Source: Immersiella caudata
Taxonomy: Eukaryota; Ascomycota; Sordariomycetes; Sordariales; Lasiosphaeriaceae
Length of the DNA stretch: 64,000 bases
Direction of reading: 5' to 3'
Assembly (NCBI GenBank): GCA_030512335.1
Contig: JAULSU010000001.1
Span: 2,852,001-2,916,000, forward strand
The position numbers and the translations under genes are program-made. The stretch's first letter is position 1. Each line of letters begins with the position of its first letter. Of the stretch, positions 55,014 through 64,000 are shown in pieces. The notes beneath the pieces are model-generated. The model was given only the letters and a program-made list of their open reading frames with translations, was not told the origin of the DNA and did not search any database.

Positions 55014-57544
55014 CTAGTCGTCGTCGTCGAAGATCTGGTATGTGTTTTGCAGGATAGTGTCCACTACGCGCACTTGCCAGCCCGCGTCTGAGATGTTGGA
55101 GCCAGGAGCGGTCCCCATGAGCGTGGGTCCAAAAACGATGGCTAGATTTTGAGAGCTCATCCTGTTGGTTCCGGAATTTTCCATGACGCGGTAGAGGTGG
55201 AGAGTCAGTGCGCGCAAGGTCGCGTAGTTGGGGTCAGGTAGGCTATTGATGATTGCATGTAGGGAATCGCGGCGAACGACGTCGTCCTCGTTTTCTAGCC
55301 CGGTTTGTTAGTCATGGTGAGGATACCCATACGCAAGAGAGCTTACTGGCTGCCTCGATAAATCCAGAGTAGTGCTCCTTAGTCAACAGGGGATCAGGTA
55401 GATCCCTGAAGAACTGCTTGAGCAGGCCCGCAACACTATTCACATCGTGGAAGAAGTTCTCAGGGTTACGGAAATCCAGATTGGAGGAGCCGGAATCTGG
55501 TGCCGTTAGTCTAGGGGAATGTCGGATGAAAACCAAACCAAGACATACCTGTGTCGAAAAGGGTTTTGAGCTTGTTTACGTGCGGGACCGAACCAGATAG
55601 CCGGTAAATGCCCTCAACACCGAGGCCGAAGAGATCCACAGCTTGAATACACTGATACACAACTTGTGGAACCGCCAGGCTGTCGCGCTCGTACAGTCGG
55701 GACAGCGACACGCCGAAGACAGGCCGCGATGGGGCCATCTGAGGGGCAACAGGGGGGGACTGGCCGCGCCCCTGAGCGGGATTTGAGGGCAGACCCGTAG
55801 AGTTTGCCGGGTTTTGCTGTAGGGGATTTGCGTTTTGGGGTCCCGCTTGTTGCTGCGGAGGTTGACCATAAGACAGCGGTTGAGGTGGTGGCTGCGATTG
55901 TGGGGGCTGAAATGGAAGAGCCCCAAGCTGGGGAGGGCCCTGGGCGCTTGCTGGACTGTACGGGCCAGCTCCATTGAACCTAGGGCCGGACATTTGGTTT
56001 TGTGGTGGAATAGGATCTCGTGGAGAACCAAACGACGATGACCCGCCCGGTCCGGTCTGGGTTAGAAGGCTACCATGACTAAAAGTCCTTTCATGCTGAG
56101 GTTGGGAACCGGGCCTCTGCCCGCCACTCATCATGGGGATTGAGCTGGTGCTCTGGCCATAATGATGGCCCATCACGGGTCCTTGTTGTGGTGGGGAGAC
56201 AGGGGTGTCAACAAAGGTACTGGATCGGGAACCTGGGCCGCCGAACATCTGCGTAGGTGGCGCTTGGATGGGTGGAAGGCCCCCTTGTGGTGCGCTGGGG
56301 TTGTAGGACAGGGGTTGCGGGCGACTCCCTTGGTCAAGAAGCTATGCGGAAAACTCATGAGTATGGGATGTACATCCACCAAATCATAGGCAAAAACGTA
56401 CCGGATTGCGCTCATACTTCGGCTCGCCGCCCTTGGGGGGCATGCGGGAATAATAGTTGTTGATATAGTCCTGCAAGTCTCTGTCGTTGTCGATAGCTAG
56501 GATGGTCTCACGCAAACTCCGCGCCTCGGGCGTGTTTTTGAGCGGGCTGATGCTGAGGCCGTTGCTGAGCAGGAGCTTCTCGTTAAAAGAGGCTGAGATC
56601 TGTTAGCGATACTCCCAAAAGATCGCGAGCCGCACTGACCAAATTTCTGCATCTGCAAAACTACCCCTGAATCGCACTCCTTTACTATGTCCTGAAGTGC
56701 CTTCACCGTCTCAGGCCTCGTTTTCGTGATCAACTCACTGCGCTCAACCTGTACGATTTGGACCTTGCTCATGTAGTCCTGGTCGGCGGCTTGGGCCTTC
56801 CGCAGCAAGTCCTCCTCACGTTGCTCCCCTGTCTTCGCCCTGAGCGCAAACATCTTGCCCCCGGTTGACCCGCCGGTGCGGGCCTGGTCGTACTGCTCGG
56901 CAAGGGAGTCATACTTCGCCTTGGATTTGCGCATCGCGTTCTCCAAATCGTGCACGCGCTGCTCAGCCAACAGTCCGTTCTGTTTCCAGCCCTTCCTCGA
57001 CTTCTCGGCAATGGCGGCCAGCTCAACCAAGTCCTCGTGCATCTGATGTAGCGACATGGCGAATTGGAGTCCGTTATCAGCCATCCGCTCATGGATGGTC
57101 ATCATTTCTTCGTATGCCTTTGCGAAGGTACTGGTTCGCAGGTCGGCTCGGTGCAGGCTGTCTTGCGACATCCTGCAGAGCTTCTTGAGGCTATTGGCGT
57201 GCTCCTCTTCGAGCTGCGAGCGTTTCCGGAGGAAAAGGGCGAATTCCTGCGGCGAGCAGCATGTCAGCTACCAGGGCATATGAATAGGCCGGAGGGGATG
57301 GAAAGCGTACCTTTGCAGATGCGATGCTTTGTTTCAGACGATTGAGCATGGCCGAGATGCCAATCTAGCAAGAGAAAGTCAGTAGTTGTTGCGCGCGTCG
57401 CAAACACTCCAACGGAATTGCGCGCACCTCGGAACTCAGGACCTCCTGGACATGGGCATTCATCTCGTCGTCCTGGGGGTTGGTGAGGCCGAGGTTCACG
57501 GCCCCCCCATTCTCGGGGGCTATTGCCGCGTCTCCCAGAGACAT
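55014..57544 (-). CDS. F-BAR and RhoGAP domain protein (Rgd1/Rga7/Rga8 class)
   Basis: Seven exons, 57544-57428, 57364-57311, 57246-56640, 56592-56402, 56341-55549, 55496-55347 and 55294-55014, give 730 residues with all phases matching. The F-BAR domain covers about residues 27-320: an EFALFLRKRSQLEEEHANSL helix, then FAKAYEEMMTIHERMADNG, LENAMRKSKAKYDSLAEQY and FASFNEKLLLSNGLSISPLK. A Pro/Gln-rich linker follows (about 325-525). The RhoGAP domain covers about 528-730: VFGVSLSRLYERD, the arginine finger in GVEGIYRLSGS, DLPDPLL and NLAIVFGPTLM. F-BAR modules bind curved plasma membrane and the GAP accelerates GTP hydrolysis by Rho-type GTPases. Relatives Rgd1 and Rga7/Rga8 act in polarised growth and cytokinesis, which fits the adjacent myosin II in process although not in regulation. 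The target GTPase is not readable from sequence. Confidence 0.93.
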
Positions 57545-59280
57545 CGCGGCGGCAAAAAATAGACGTTGGGATTGCCAGCAATGCGACCAGGCGGGGGGTT
57601 GAGGTCTGTGAAAGTCAGATCTCGAAGTTCGTGGGATTGTGTGGTGGATGGGCAGCTTTGTTGGAGGCCAGGCAATTACGTACCGTCCTCGATCGCGCCG
57701 AGCAGCAGCAAGAATGTCTGAGCCAATCCCGTCAGGCGAGAGATCTGTGTGTGGCTGACACCTCGTTGGGTCAGTTACTAATTTAAGGGCATAGCGGGGC
57801 AGATCCGACGCGGAATCCTTGAACTGCCCTGTCGGCCCTAGATCCTCGAAGACTCGGCCTACCTTGGGTTCTTCAATAACAACGAGGCATTCAATCATCA
57901 ATTTACTCGGCAAAGGTCAACCTCAGCTCACAAACAGCTTGCAATCACGGCTCATTCGCGTTCACCGACTGTTCAACCAATCCATCACGCGACGGCAAAC
58001 ATACATGGAAGGAGCGCAAGCTGTCAAGCACAAAGCCCTGCACCCCGTTTAGATGCTCGTCGCGGCCGCCAGGAGTGCATGAACTGCTGCAGTTTCAATC
58101 CACTGCGGCCAAACCACAATCGTCAAAGTCTCGTCAACACAATCCCACCAGATGACAGCTGCCACAGGGAGCCTCCCTTCCAAACCTCCCACGCCACCCA
58201 TGATGACGATCAAACAGGCCCAGGCTTCTGCTTCAAAAACAAACCCGGAATGCAACCAACACTTCCTAGCTTGCATCCGTCGCATGTCCTCTTCCGTCCG
58301 GGCTGTTGGGACCTCCCAGCCCCCTTCCCTCCCACGCTCCGCGGGCAGAGACAGAAATCTGTGAAGCACGGCCCCCGCGTTGGATTCTCCCGCCGTCAAA
58401 GCCCGCTGTCAAGACCGAGCTGTAGCACTGGGACACCGGCTATGTGGTGGCGATTTGATTATCGTCGTTCGTTTGCTTACCACTTCAACTGTTCCGCCGA
58501 GAAAGGCCAGTCGACACCCCTGCATTTTCGGACCAGCCAACCGATTCCGATTCTGCAAAGTCGGAAACAATGGGTTCCTGCTTGCGTCCCAAGGATTGTT
58601 TGCCTCAGACCTCTAAGCGGCGCTTCATCGGAAGTTTGCCAAGATCATGGTTTTCCTGGATTGCACTGGTACCAATAACTGAAAACGGGGTTGACTCCCA
58701 ATGTCCGTGGGCAACCATTCCAAACAGACGGAACTTTTGCAGCTAGCCGTCTGTTATCCGAGTTAACTCAAGGTGTACCACCTCAGAAAAGCTTTCGGTT
58801 GGTCGACTATCAACTGCTGCCGTACCATTCTTCCACGCACGTCGGTTCTCGAAGACAGGGGAAGAAACCCAGCACCCGGTTCAACCAAGACATTGGGGCA
58901 TGTTTGAGGTCACGATGACGGCTGCCTTGAACTTTGAGAGAAATATCCCGTGCGGTCAACCGGTATGCTGCAAGGCTACAAATGAGTCGGTTGACTGCGT
59001 CAGACTGAAGGCTTTTTTTTCCAATGGTCGAGTATACGAACGGTTGGGACGATCTTCAGGGTTCTTGCCCTTCAGTAAGATCGAGCTTCATTCCCATCTT
59101 TGAGATTTCTTCCTCGCTGATCAAGTGATCTGCGGGGGCCGGCGTTCACCACAGATTTTTGCTATTTACGACGTCTGACCGCAGAACTTTTTAACACCTG
59201 CTGTGTGCCATACCTCTGCAAACCCCCATTGGGCCGGTATCGATTGTTTAATTTTCGAGTTCACCAATACGTCATCTAAC
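57545..59280. other. intergenic region
   Basis: 1.7 kb upstream of the RhoGAP gene and downstream of hom2. Several short ORFs, none with a motif. An open frame continues upstream of the RhoGAP start but lacks F-BAR features and is taken as leader. Confidence 0.4.
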
Positions 59281-60492
59281 TCAGATGAAGCCCTTGAGCA
59301 CCGCAGCTTCAGCGTTCAAGATGGATGAACCGGCAGCTCCAATAACAGCTTTGATGACGTTAGCGCCTTGGTCTTGCTTGATGCAGCACTACTTACTGTT
59401 ATGGCTCAGAGCAACGAATTTAATGTCAAAGATACCGCTGTCGTCTTCCCTCACGCGACCAACGCTGACGGTATAACCTTTGGAAAGCTCGCGGTCGAGA
59501 CGCGGCTGCGGCCTGTCGGGCTCGTCAAAGACCATGATAGAGGGCTGGGGCGCCGATGGGCAGCCAAGTCGCTCCGCTTCGGACACATAGCTGCGCATGG
59601 CCTCCTTGACCTGCTCGGCCGAGGGCGGCGGGCGCTGGGCAAATCGCAGCGACACGCATGCAGTGTGACCGTCCATCACGGGTACACGGTTGCAAGCTGC
59701 CGAGACCCGCAACGTCTTTTGGTCCTCGAAAGCGGTGGCCCCGGCGTTGATGCTCCCCAGGATCTTCTGGGCTTCGGTCTCCAGCTTGTCTTCCTCGCCG
59801 GAGATATACGGAACCACGTTGTCGATGATGTCCATGCTGCTGACACCAGGGTACCCTGCGCCTGAGACAGCCTGCATCGTCACCACGGAGACGGTATCGA
59901 TTTTGCCGAAGCGCGCCTGCAGCGCGGCAAAGGGGATGACCAGCCCAATGACGGCGCAGTTGCTGTTGCACACGAGGAAACCCTTCTGCAGACCATTGGT
60001 CTTGCGCTGGTGAGGAATCAGATCCAGGTGGTTGAGGTTGACGGTCGGGACAACGAGCGGGACGAGGGGGTCGCGGCGATAGTTCTTCGCGTTGGAGAAT
60101 ACGGCGAAGTTGGCAAGCTGGAACTCCTTCTCGATCTCGCCGGCCACGTCGCTGTCGAGACCGCTAAAGACGATGTCGCAATCGGAGAACTCGCTAGCCT
60201 TGCACTCGCGCACCACCAGGTCCCCGACGGCCGGGGTGATGGGACTGGCCTGCTTCCATCGCACGGCGTCGCGGTACTTCTTGCCGGCCGACCGGGAGGA
60301 GGCGCCAACGGCGACCAGGCGGAGAGAAGGATGCTGTTGAAGGAGAAGGATAAATCGCTGGCCTACCGAGCCAGTGCAGCCCAAGACACCTGCAAAGCAC
60401 ACGTCGTCAGCTGTTGGGGAGACATACGATACTGGATGGCGGGGTAACAATGTGGGCGACGTACCGCAGTTCTTGATCGGCAATTGAGACAT
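59281..60492 (-). CDS. hom2: aspartate-semialdehyde dehydrogenase
   Basis: Three exons, 60492-60465, 60389-59397 and 59348-59281, give 362 residues, the length of yeast Hom2. Introns run GTACGT...GCAG (75 bp) and GTAAGT...CAAAG (48 bp). The first join restores the nucleotide loop GVLGCTGSVGQRF, the second restores LSHNTVIGAAGSSILNAE. The catalytic cysteine is C154 in FLVCNSNCAVIGL, and the acid/base histidine lies in VPVMDGHTACVSLRF. The enzyme reduces beta-aspartyl phosphate to aspartate semialdehyde with NADPH, the second step from aspartate toward homoserine, threonine, isoleucine and methionine. Two consensus cross-pathway-control elements lie upstream, consistent with CPC1/Gcn4-type regulation. 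The pathway is absent from animals. Confidence 0.96.
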
Positions 60493-60602
60493 GATGCTAG
60501 ATGCTGTGATATGCTAACGGCAACAGAGAGTCCGCGATTACACGCGCTTGTATTTGCGGGTGAAGACGTAAATGGCAGGAAAATATGAAAACGTTCTTCA
60601 AG

Positions 60603-60609
60603 TGAGTCA
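60603..60609. promoter_or_regulatory. CPRE (TGAGTCA) upstream of hom2
   Basis: Perfect TGA(C/G)TCA site 111 bp upstream of the hom2 ATG. This is the binding consensus of the bZIP activators CPC1/CpcA/Gcn4, which induce amino-acid biosynthesis genes on starvation. The position and gene context make it a plausible functional site. Confidence 0.6.
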
Positions 60610-60964
60610 GTCAGTACGCCCGTTGTTTGGAGGCGGGAACTTTTTTCGCCATCTCGATGAACTGCCCCGCACCCCGCGATCGGAGCTGTTTGGGGTGGGT
60701 CGACAAACCCCTGAGAAGTCTTGCAACGAAAGTGCTTGCCCACCTAGGTGAACCATAGGGCTGGGCTACCTACCAGTTTTGGCCAAACCCGACACCGAAC
60801 AGTAATGGCGTAAACAGTTGAACCGGACAGCTATACCACACAGAACTTACGCATAGTCAACGGCGGCGAATAGAACAGCTCAATCAGCAGCACGCACCTT
60901 CTGGAGGCCGCAGCTGGGTTCAACAAGGCCAAACTTGCCCCCGCAAATTCCCCGGCGACACATT

Positions 60965-60971
60965 TGACTCA
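60965..60971. promoter_or_regulatory. second CPRE (TGACTCA) upstream of hom2
   Basis: Perfect TGACTCA palindrome about 470 bp upstream of hom2 and about 1.07 kb upstream of the divergent short-chain dehydrogenase. It could serve either gene; distance favours hom2. Confidence 0.45.
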
Positions 60972-62035
60972 ACATTCGGGAATTTTGAATTTATGAGGCT
61001 ACACGAGATGCCTGACACAATGTCTGCTCGTCAAGCGGCAGAGCTCTACCGCATGTTGGGCAGGCTCTTATCGGTCAATAACTCGGCCGAGTGAGGACTT
61101 TGCTGAGGAAGAGCGATATCTTTGGGACACCCCTGTCAGTCTGGGCGGCACCCGACGTTGGTCAACAGCGTCAATCGTCCATCTCCATGTTGCGATTGAG
61201 AGCCGCGTCATGGAGTCCCTGCCCATCGAGGCCAATTTTTTTTTGTAATTGCCATGCCGAATGACTTGGTCAGAATCTCACCATTGACAAACGGCAACAT
61301 TACTGGTTCTGGGAGCTGCGAAGGTGCAGGCTGACGACCGCCCAGCCGTGCCGTCGAGCTGGCGTCGAATTACAACCCCCCCGTCGCCCAGACCTAGACC
61401 AATTAGTTTCCGCTGACTCTCCACCTTACCCATATTTCGCAGCCTCGTCATGCAGGGGTACGGGAGGCCATCGTCACATCCTGGTCGGCTGGCAGGATTC
61501 TCATTGCCCTCTCTTCCCCTATCTGAATTGGAGCTCTCCAGCTTTTCAAGGTTCATCCATCCATTGATACTGCCTTTTGTCTGTTTAGCTTGTCTGTTTG
61601 TTTTCTCCAATTTCATATTCCGAGTTCTGTTGCTAAACCCTCGGCCCTGACGCGAATGTAAGTTGTTTACTCACTCTCACTCTTGCCTCTGACCGCTCTT
61701 CCGATCCGGCCAACATGCCGAACTCCATTATCAACACCATCGCACAGCATCTGCGGCCTTGAAGTCTCTTGGGTGGGCCGCTCTCATATAGATGCAGTAC
61801 CAGCCGCTACATCGGGGGCCTTGGCAAACCACATTAGCTCAGCTGCGACGCGGTGCTGTGATACTCAGACCGTCGAACCCATCACAGCCGACTTGCTGAG
61901 CGGCCGTATCTCGTAGATCTCGCTGTGACTAACCGCTTTCTCGAAGAAGAAAAGAAGCTACCGAGCGGGCAAACATACGCCCCCCCCCCTTACACCCACA
62001 CACCCACGTCCACTTACATCTTGATATTGGATACA

Positions 62036-63157
62036 ATGGCCTATGCCACCAACCAAGACGACCCTTCCTGGTCGGCCGTCGACATGGCCAAAATCTCGAG
62101 CCCCGTCAACGTCGACGCCCCTTACTCCACCGCCAATCTCGCCGGAAAGACCATCCTTATCACTGGCGGTGCCTCCGGCTTCGGCGCCGCCTTCGCCCGG
62201 CACTGGGCTGCTCACGGCGCTCACATAATCCTCGGCGATGTCAACGACGCCGCAGGCGAACAACTTGCAGCCGAGCTCCGCTCCCTCTCAGGTTCCTCCG
62301 GCCACCACCACTACGGCCACTGCGATGTCCGCTCATGGTCCGACCAAGTCGCCCTGTTCAAGCTCGCCGTCTCCGTAAGTCCCACCTCCTCAATCGACGC
62401 CGTCGTCGCCGGCGCCGGCATCGTCGATCTTTCCACCAACCACTTCGACCTCCCGCGCGGCTTGGACAAGGACGACCCCCCTCCCCCTCCCCTCAACGTC
62501 CTCTCCGTAAACCTCACCGGTGTGATGTACACGTCCCACTTGGCTCTCTTCTACCTGAGGAGAAACCCCGAGGGCCGGGATCGCCACCTCATGCTTATCA
62601 GCTCCATCGCCGGGATCGCGCCTCTTCCTGGACAGACCGAATACACGGTCTCCAAGCACGCCGTGATGGGACTGTTTCGCGCCATGCGCGGGACGAGTTG
62701 GAGGCAGGGGGTGCGCGTGAACGTCTTAGCGCCGTACTTTGTTGAGACGTCGCTGCTCCCCTGGCAGGGAATGGCGCTCCTCGCTGGGGGCGTGGTGGGG
62801 GAGGTCATGGATGTGGTGGACGCGGCGACGAGGTTAATGGCAGATCACGAAATTGTCGGCAGAGGGCTGGTGGTTGGACCAAAGGGGGTTGTGGACACTC
62901 AAGGGATAGACTCGCTTGAGGAGGAGGGCGGTGAGGGGTTGGTGAAGAGGGACAGAGGGGTGAAGGAGCAGGCGGTGTGGGAGATTTTTGCGCATGATTA
63001 TCAGAGAGTGGATGTGTTTGTGTGGAGGTATTTGGCTATGCTGAACGCGGCGAAAAGAATCAGGGGTTGGGTGGGGACGGTGAAGGATTTGTTTGGAATT
63101 TGGAAGGGTAGGAGAGCGGCCGCGAAGGGCAAGGGCAAGGGTAAGGCGGTGAGTTGA
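62036..63157 (+). CDS. short-chain dehydrogenase/reductase (15-PGDH-like)
   Basis: Uninterrupted, 373 residues from the ATG at 62036; the frame is open further upstream but without conserved sequence. A Rossmann fold opens with KTILITGGASGFGAAFARHW, with the NAD(P) loop TGGASGFG at 43-50. An acidic residue ends beta-2 (IILGDVND), which favours NAD over NADP. CDVRSW and VAGAGIV follow. The catalytic set is complete: Ser in LMLISSIAG near 188, Tyr203 and Lys207 in YTVSKHAV. The typical PxxVxT element appears as APYFVETSL. After the core, at about 300, there is an unusual 70-residue extension with aromatic helices (VFVWRYLAMLNAAKRIRGW) and a basic tail (KGKGKGKAVS). The substrate is unknown; the layout resembles fungal 15-hydroxyprostaglandin-dehydrogenase-like SDRs. 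Confidence 0.87.
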   Translation: MAYATNQDDPSWSAVDMAKISSPVNVDAPYSTANLAGKTILITGGASGFGAAFARHWAAHGAHIILGDVNDAAGEQLAAELRSLSGSSGHHHYGHCDVRSWSDQVALFKLAVSVSPTSSIDAVVAGAGIVDLSTNHFDLPRGLDKDDPPPPPLNVLSVNLTGVMYTSHLALFYLRRNPEGRDRHLMLISSIAGIAPLPGQTEYTVSKHAVMGLFRAMRGTSWRQGVRVNVLAPYFVETSLLPWQGMALLAGGVVGEVMDVVDAATRLMADHEIVGRGLVVGPKGVVDTQGIDSLEEEGGEGLVKRDRGVKEQAVWEIFAHDYQRVDVFVWRYLAMLNAAKRIRGWVGTVKDLFGIWKGRRAAAKGKGKGKAVS

Positions 63158-64000
63158 GATGAGGTTGCTGTTAAAGGGTTGGAAGGGGAGATAAAGAAGT
63201 TTGGAAATGGGATTGGGGTTGGAGGGGGTTGGAAGAGGACTTGAAGCTGTTGAGAAATAGTTTGAAGAGGGCCTTTGGTGGTGCTGGCGGGTTACCGAAA
63301 CAACTCTTGGAAAGAGGTTAGGAAGGAGCTAGAACACATCTTAGGGGGTGGTTCAAAGCGACCGGAGACGGGAAGAATGAGGCTCTGCGACGCAGGGCAA
63401 GACGGTGGCAAGCGGTTCGATTCTTAAGTGGGTGGTTGGGCACTGTTTAGATCGAGGTTGGCTGTTTGCAGCGAGCGAGGCGTAGCATCGATAATACTAA
63501 ATCCCTTCGATTCAGACCTCGCCAGGAAGCCCCTCGGGAAAGGGGCAACAACCTGATTATCGACGCGGCCCTTGGTAACGGATCCATGATGCCGCGTCTT
63601 GGAGGTTGTCAGTGTCGCGTTTGGGCAGATTGGGTGCTGACCATCAAAACTCTATGTCCCGTCAGCGTCGCGTCGCCATCCAAGGGTTGCACAGGTTCCA
63701 TCCGCGCTGTGCGCATGGTGCCTACATTGGTGTTGCTTTAGCTTTGCTGTGCTATTGTTCGCCACGTAAGCACTTGCATTCCTGTCGATGGCGCTATTGA
63801 ACTCAATTCCCTCCTCGTGCCCACGGGCCGAATAGGCTGTGGAGATAAATCTCGACACTTTGTCACATGAAAATACAGTGTGAGAAAGAAGTTGTGGATG
63901 GGTACTGCTTCGAAGTTACACAGAGTGACGCAAGTGGTGGCAAGTTGCAAATCACGAGGTGGTCTGATAACAGAGGGAACGCTCCGAGCTTCCCGTCGAG
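63158..64000. other. 3' flank to window end
   Basis: The first 250 bp are G-rich (GGTTGG and GAAGAGG strings) and likely part of the dehydrogenase 3' flank. Only short ORFs follow. No gene is supported before the window edge. Confidence 0.35.

Larger units (their letters stand above)
60493..62035. other. divergent intergenic region hom2/SDR
   Basis: 1.54 kb holding two CPRE sites and a run of ten C at 61980-61989 just upstream of the dehydrogenase start. No gene is seen. Confidence 0.4.

Noticed and set aside
57365..57913. Upstream in-frame extension of the F-BAR RhoGAP start
   Set aside because: The extra residues are not F-BAR-like, and the frame reads into intron 1; the ATG at 57544 gives a standard N-terminus.
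1..64000. Transposons, RIP-mutated repeats, CRISPR arrays, 5S rRNA
   Set aside because: No terminal repeats, transposase or reverse-transcriptase motifs, AT-rich TpA-biased blocks, spaced repeats or 5S-like sequence were recognised on reading.

Overview
The window is a chromosome segment of a filamentous ascomycete, most likely a Sordariomycete. The genes carry short introns (about 51-90 bp) with GTRNGT donors, CTRAC-like branch points and YAG acceptors. The protein set is typical of Pezizomycotina: a CFEM protein, a thaumatin-like protein, CRY-DASH, fungal-type myosin II and a Red1-type exosome cofactor. I see about 20 protein genes on both strands, separated by 0.3-3.6 kb. I find no mobile element, CRISPR array, rRNA gene or intact tRNA gene. 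Exon boundaries were read by hand and checked for frame consistency and family motifs; no transcript data were available.

Layout, left to right: a membrane-anchored hotdog thioesterase (130-966, +); a 3.6 kb gene-free stretch; CRY-DASH photoreceptor (4558-6833, +); 4'-phosphopantetheinyl transferase (7344-8366, -) with a 14-bp minisatellite in its 5' leader; signal peptide peptidase (10190-11926, -); Mediator subunit Med31 (12458-12908, +) convergent with RNA polymerase III subunit Rpc11 (13246-13689, -); an ankyrin protein (14251-14957, +); a thaumatin-like surface protein (15303-16585, -); an HSPA12-like Hsp70 relative (17698-20110, -); a single-pass membrane protein with an apple/PAN-like ectodomain (22595-23551, +); glucokinase (25741-27332, +); a NAA50-like acetyltransferase with an N-terminal PCNA-box match (27778-29007, -); an Sgf11-like zinc-finger protein (30280-31563, +); PPIL1-type cyclophilin (32142-32874, -); a CFEM protein (33612-34253, -); Osh1-type oxysterol-binding protein (35290-39052, -); a peroxisomal acyl-CoA thioesterase whose PTS1 lies in a 57-bp last exon (40232-41427, +); Red1-like zinc-finger protein (42266-46184, -); myosin II heavy chain (46861-54196, +); F-BAR/RhoGAP protein (55014-57544, -); aspartate-semialdehyde dehydrogenase (59281-60492, -) with two cross-pathway-control sites upstream; and a short-chain dehydrogenase (62036-63157, +).

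This is mostly housekeeping and cell-biology content, not a biosynthetic cluster. Functional themes recur: transcription and RNA control (Med31, Rpc11, Sgf11-like, Red1, cyclophilin), cytokinesis and polarity (myosin II beside an F-BAR RhoGAP), and lipid or acyl metabolism (Osh1, two thioesterases, the PPTase). I see no operon-like coupling. The most notable observations are regulatory or architectural: the isolated PTS1 exon, the PIP-box on the NAA50-like enzyme, an apparent obligatory GC-AG intron in rpc11, the RGG/GY tail on CRY-DASH, and a possible alternative short isoform of the Red1 homologue. I did not find a clearly undescribed multigene system.
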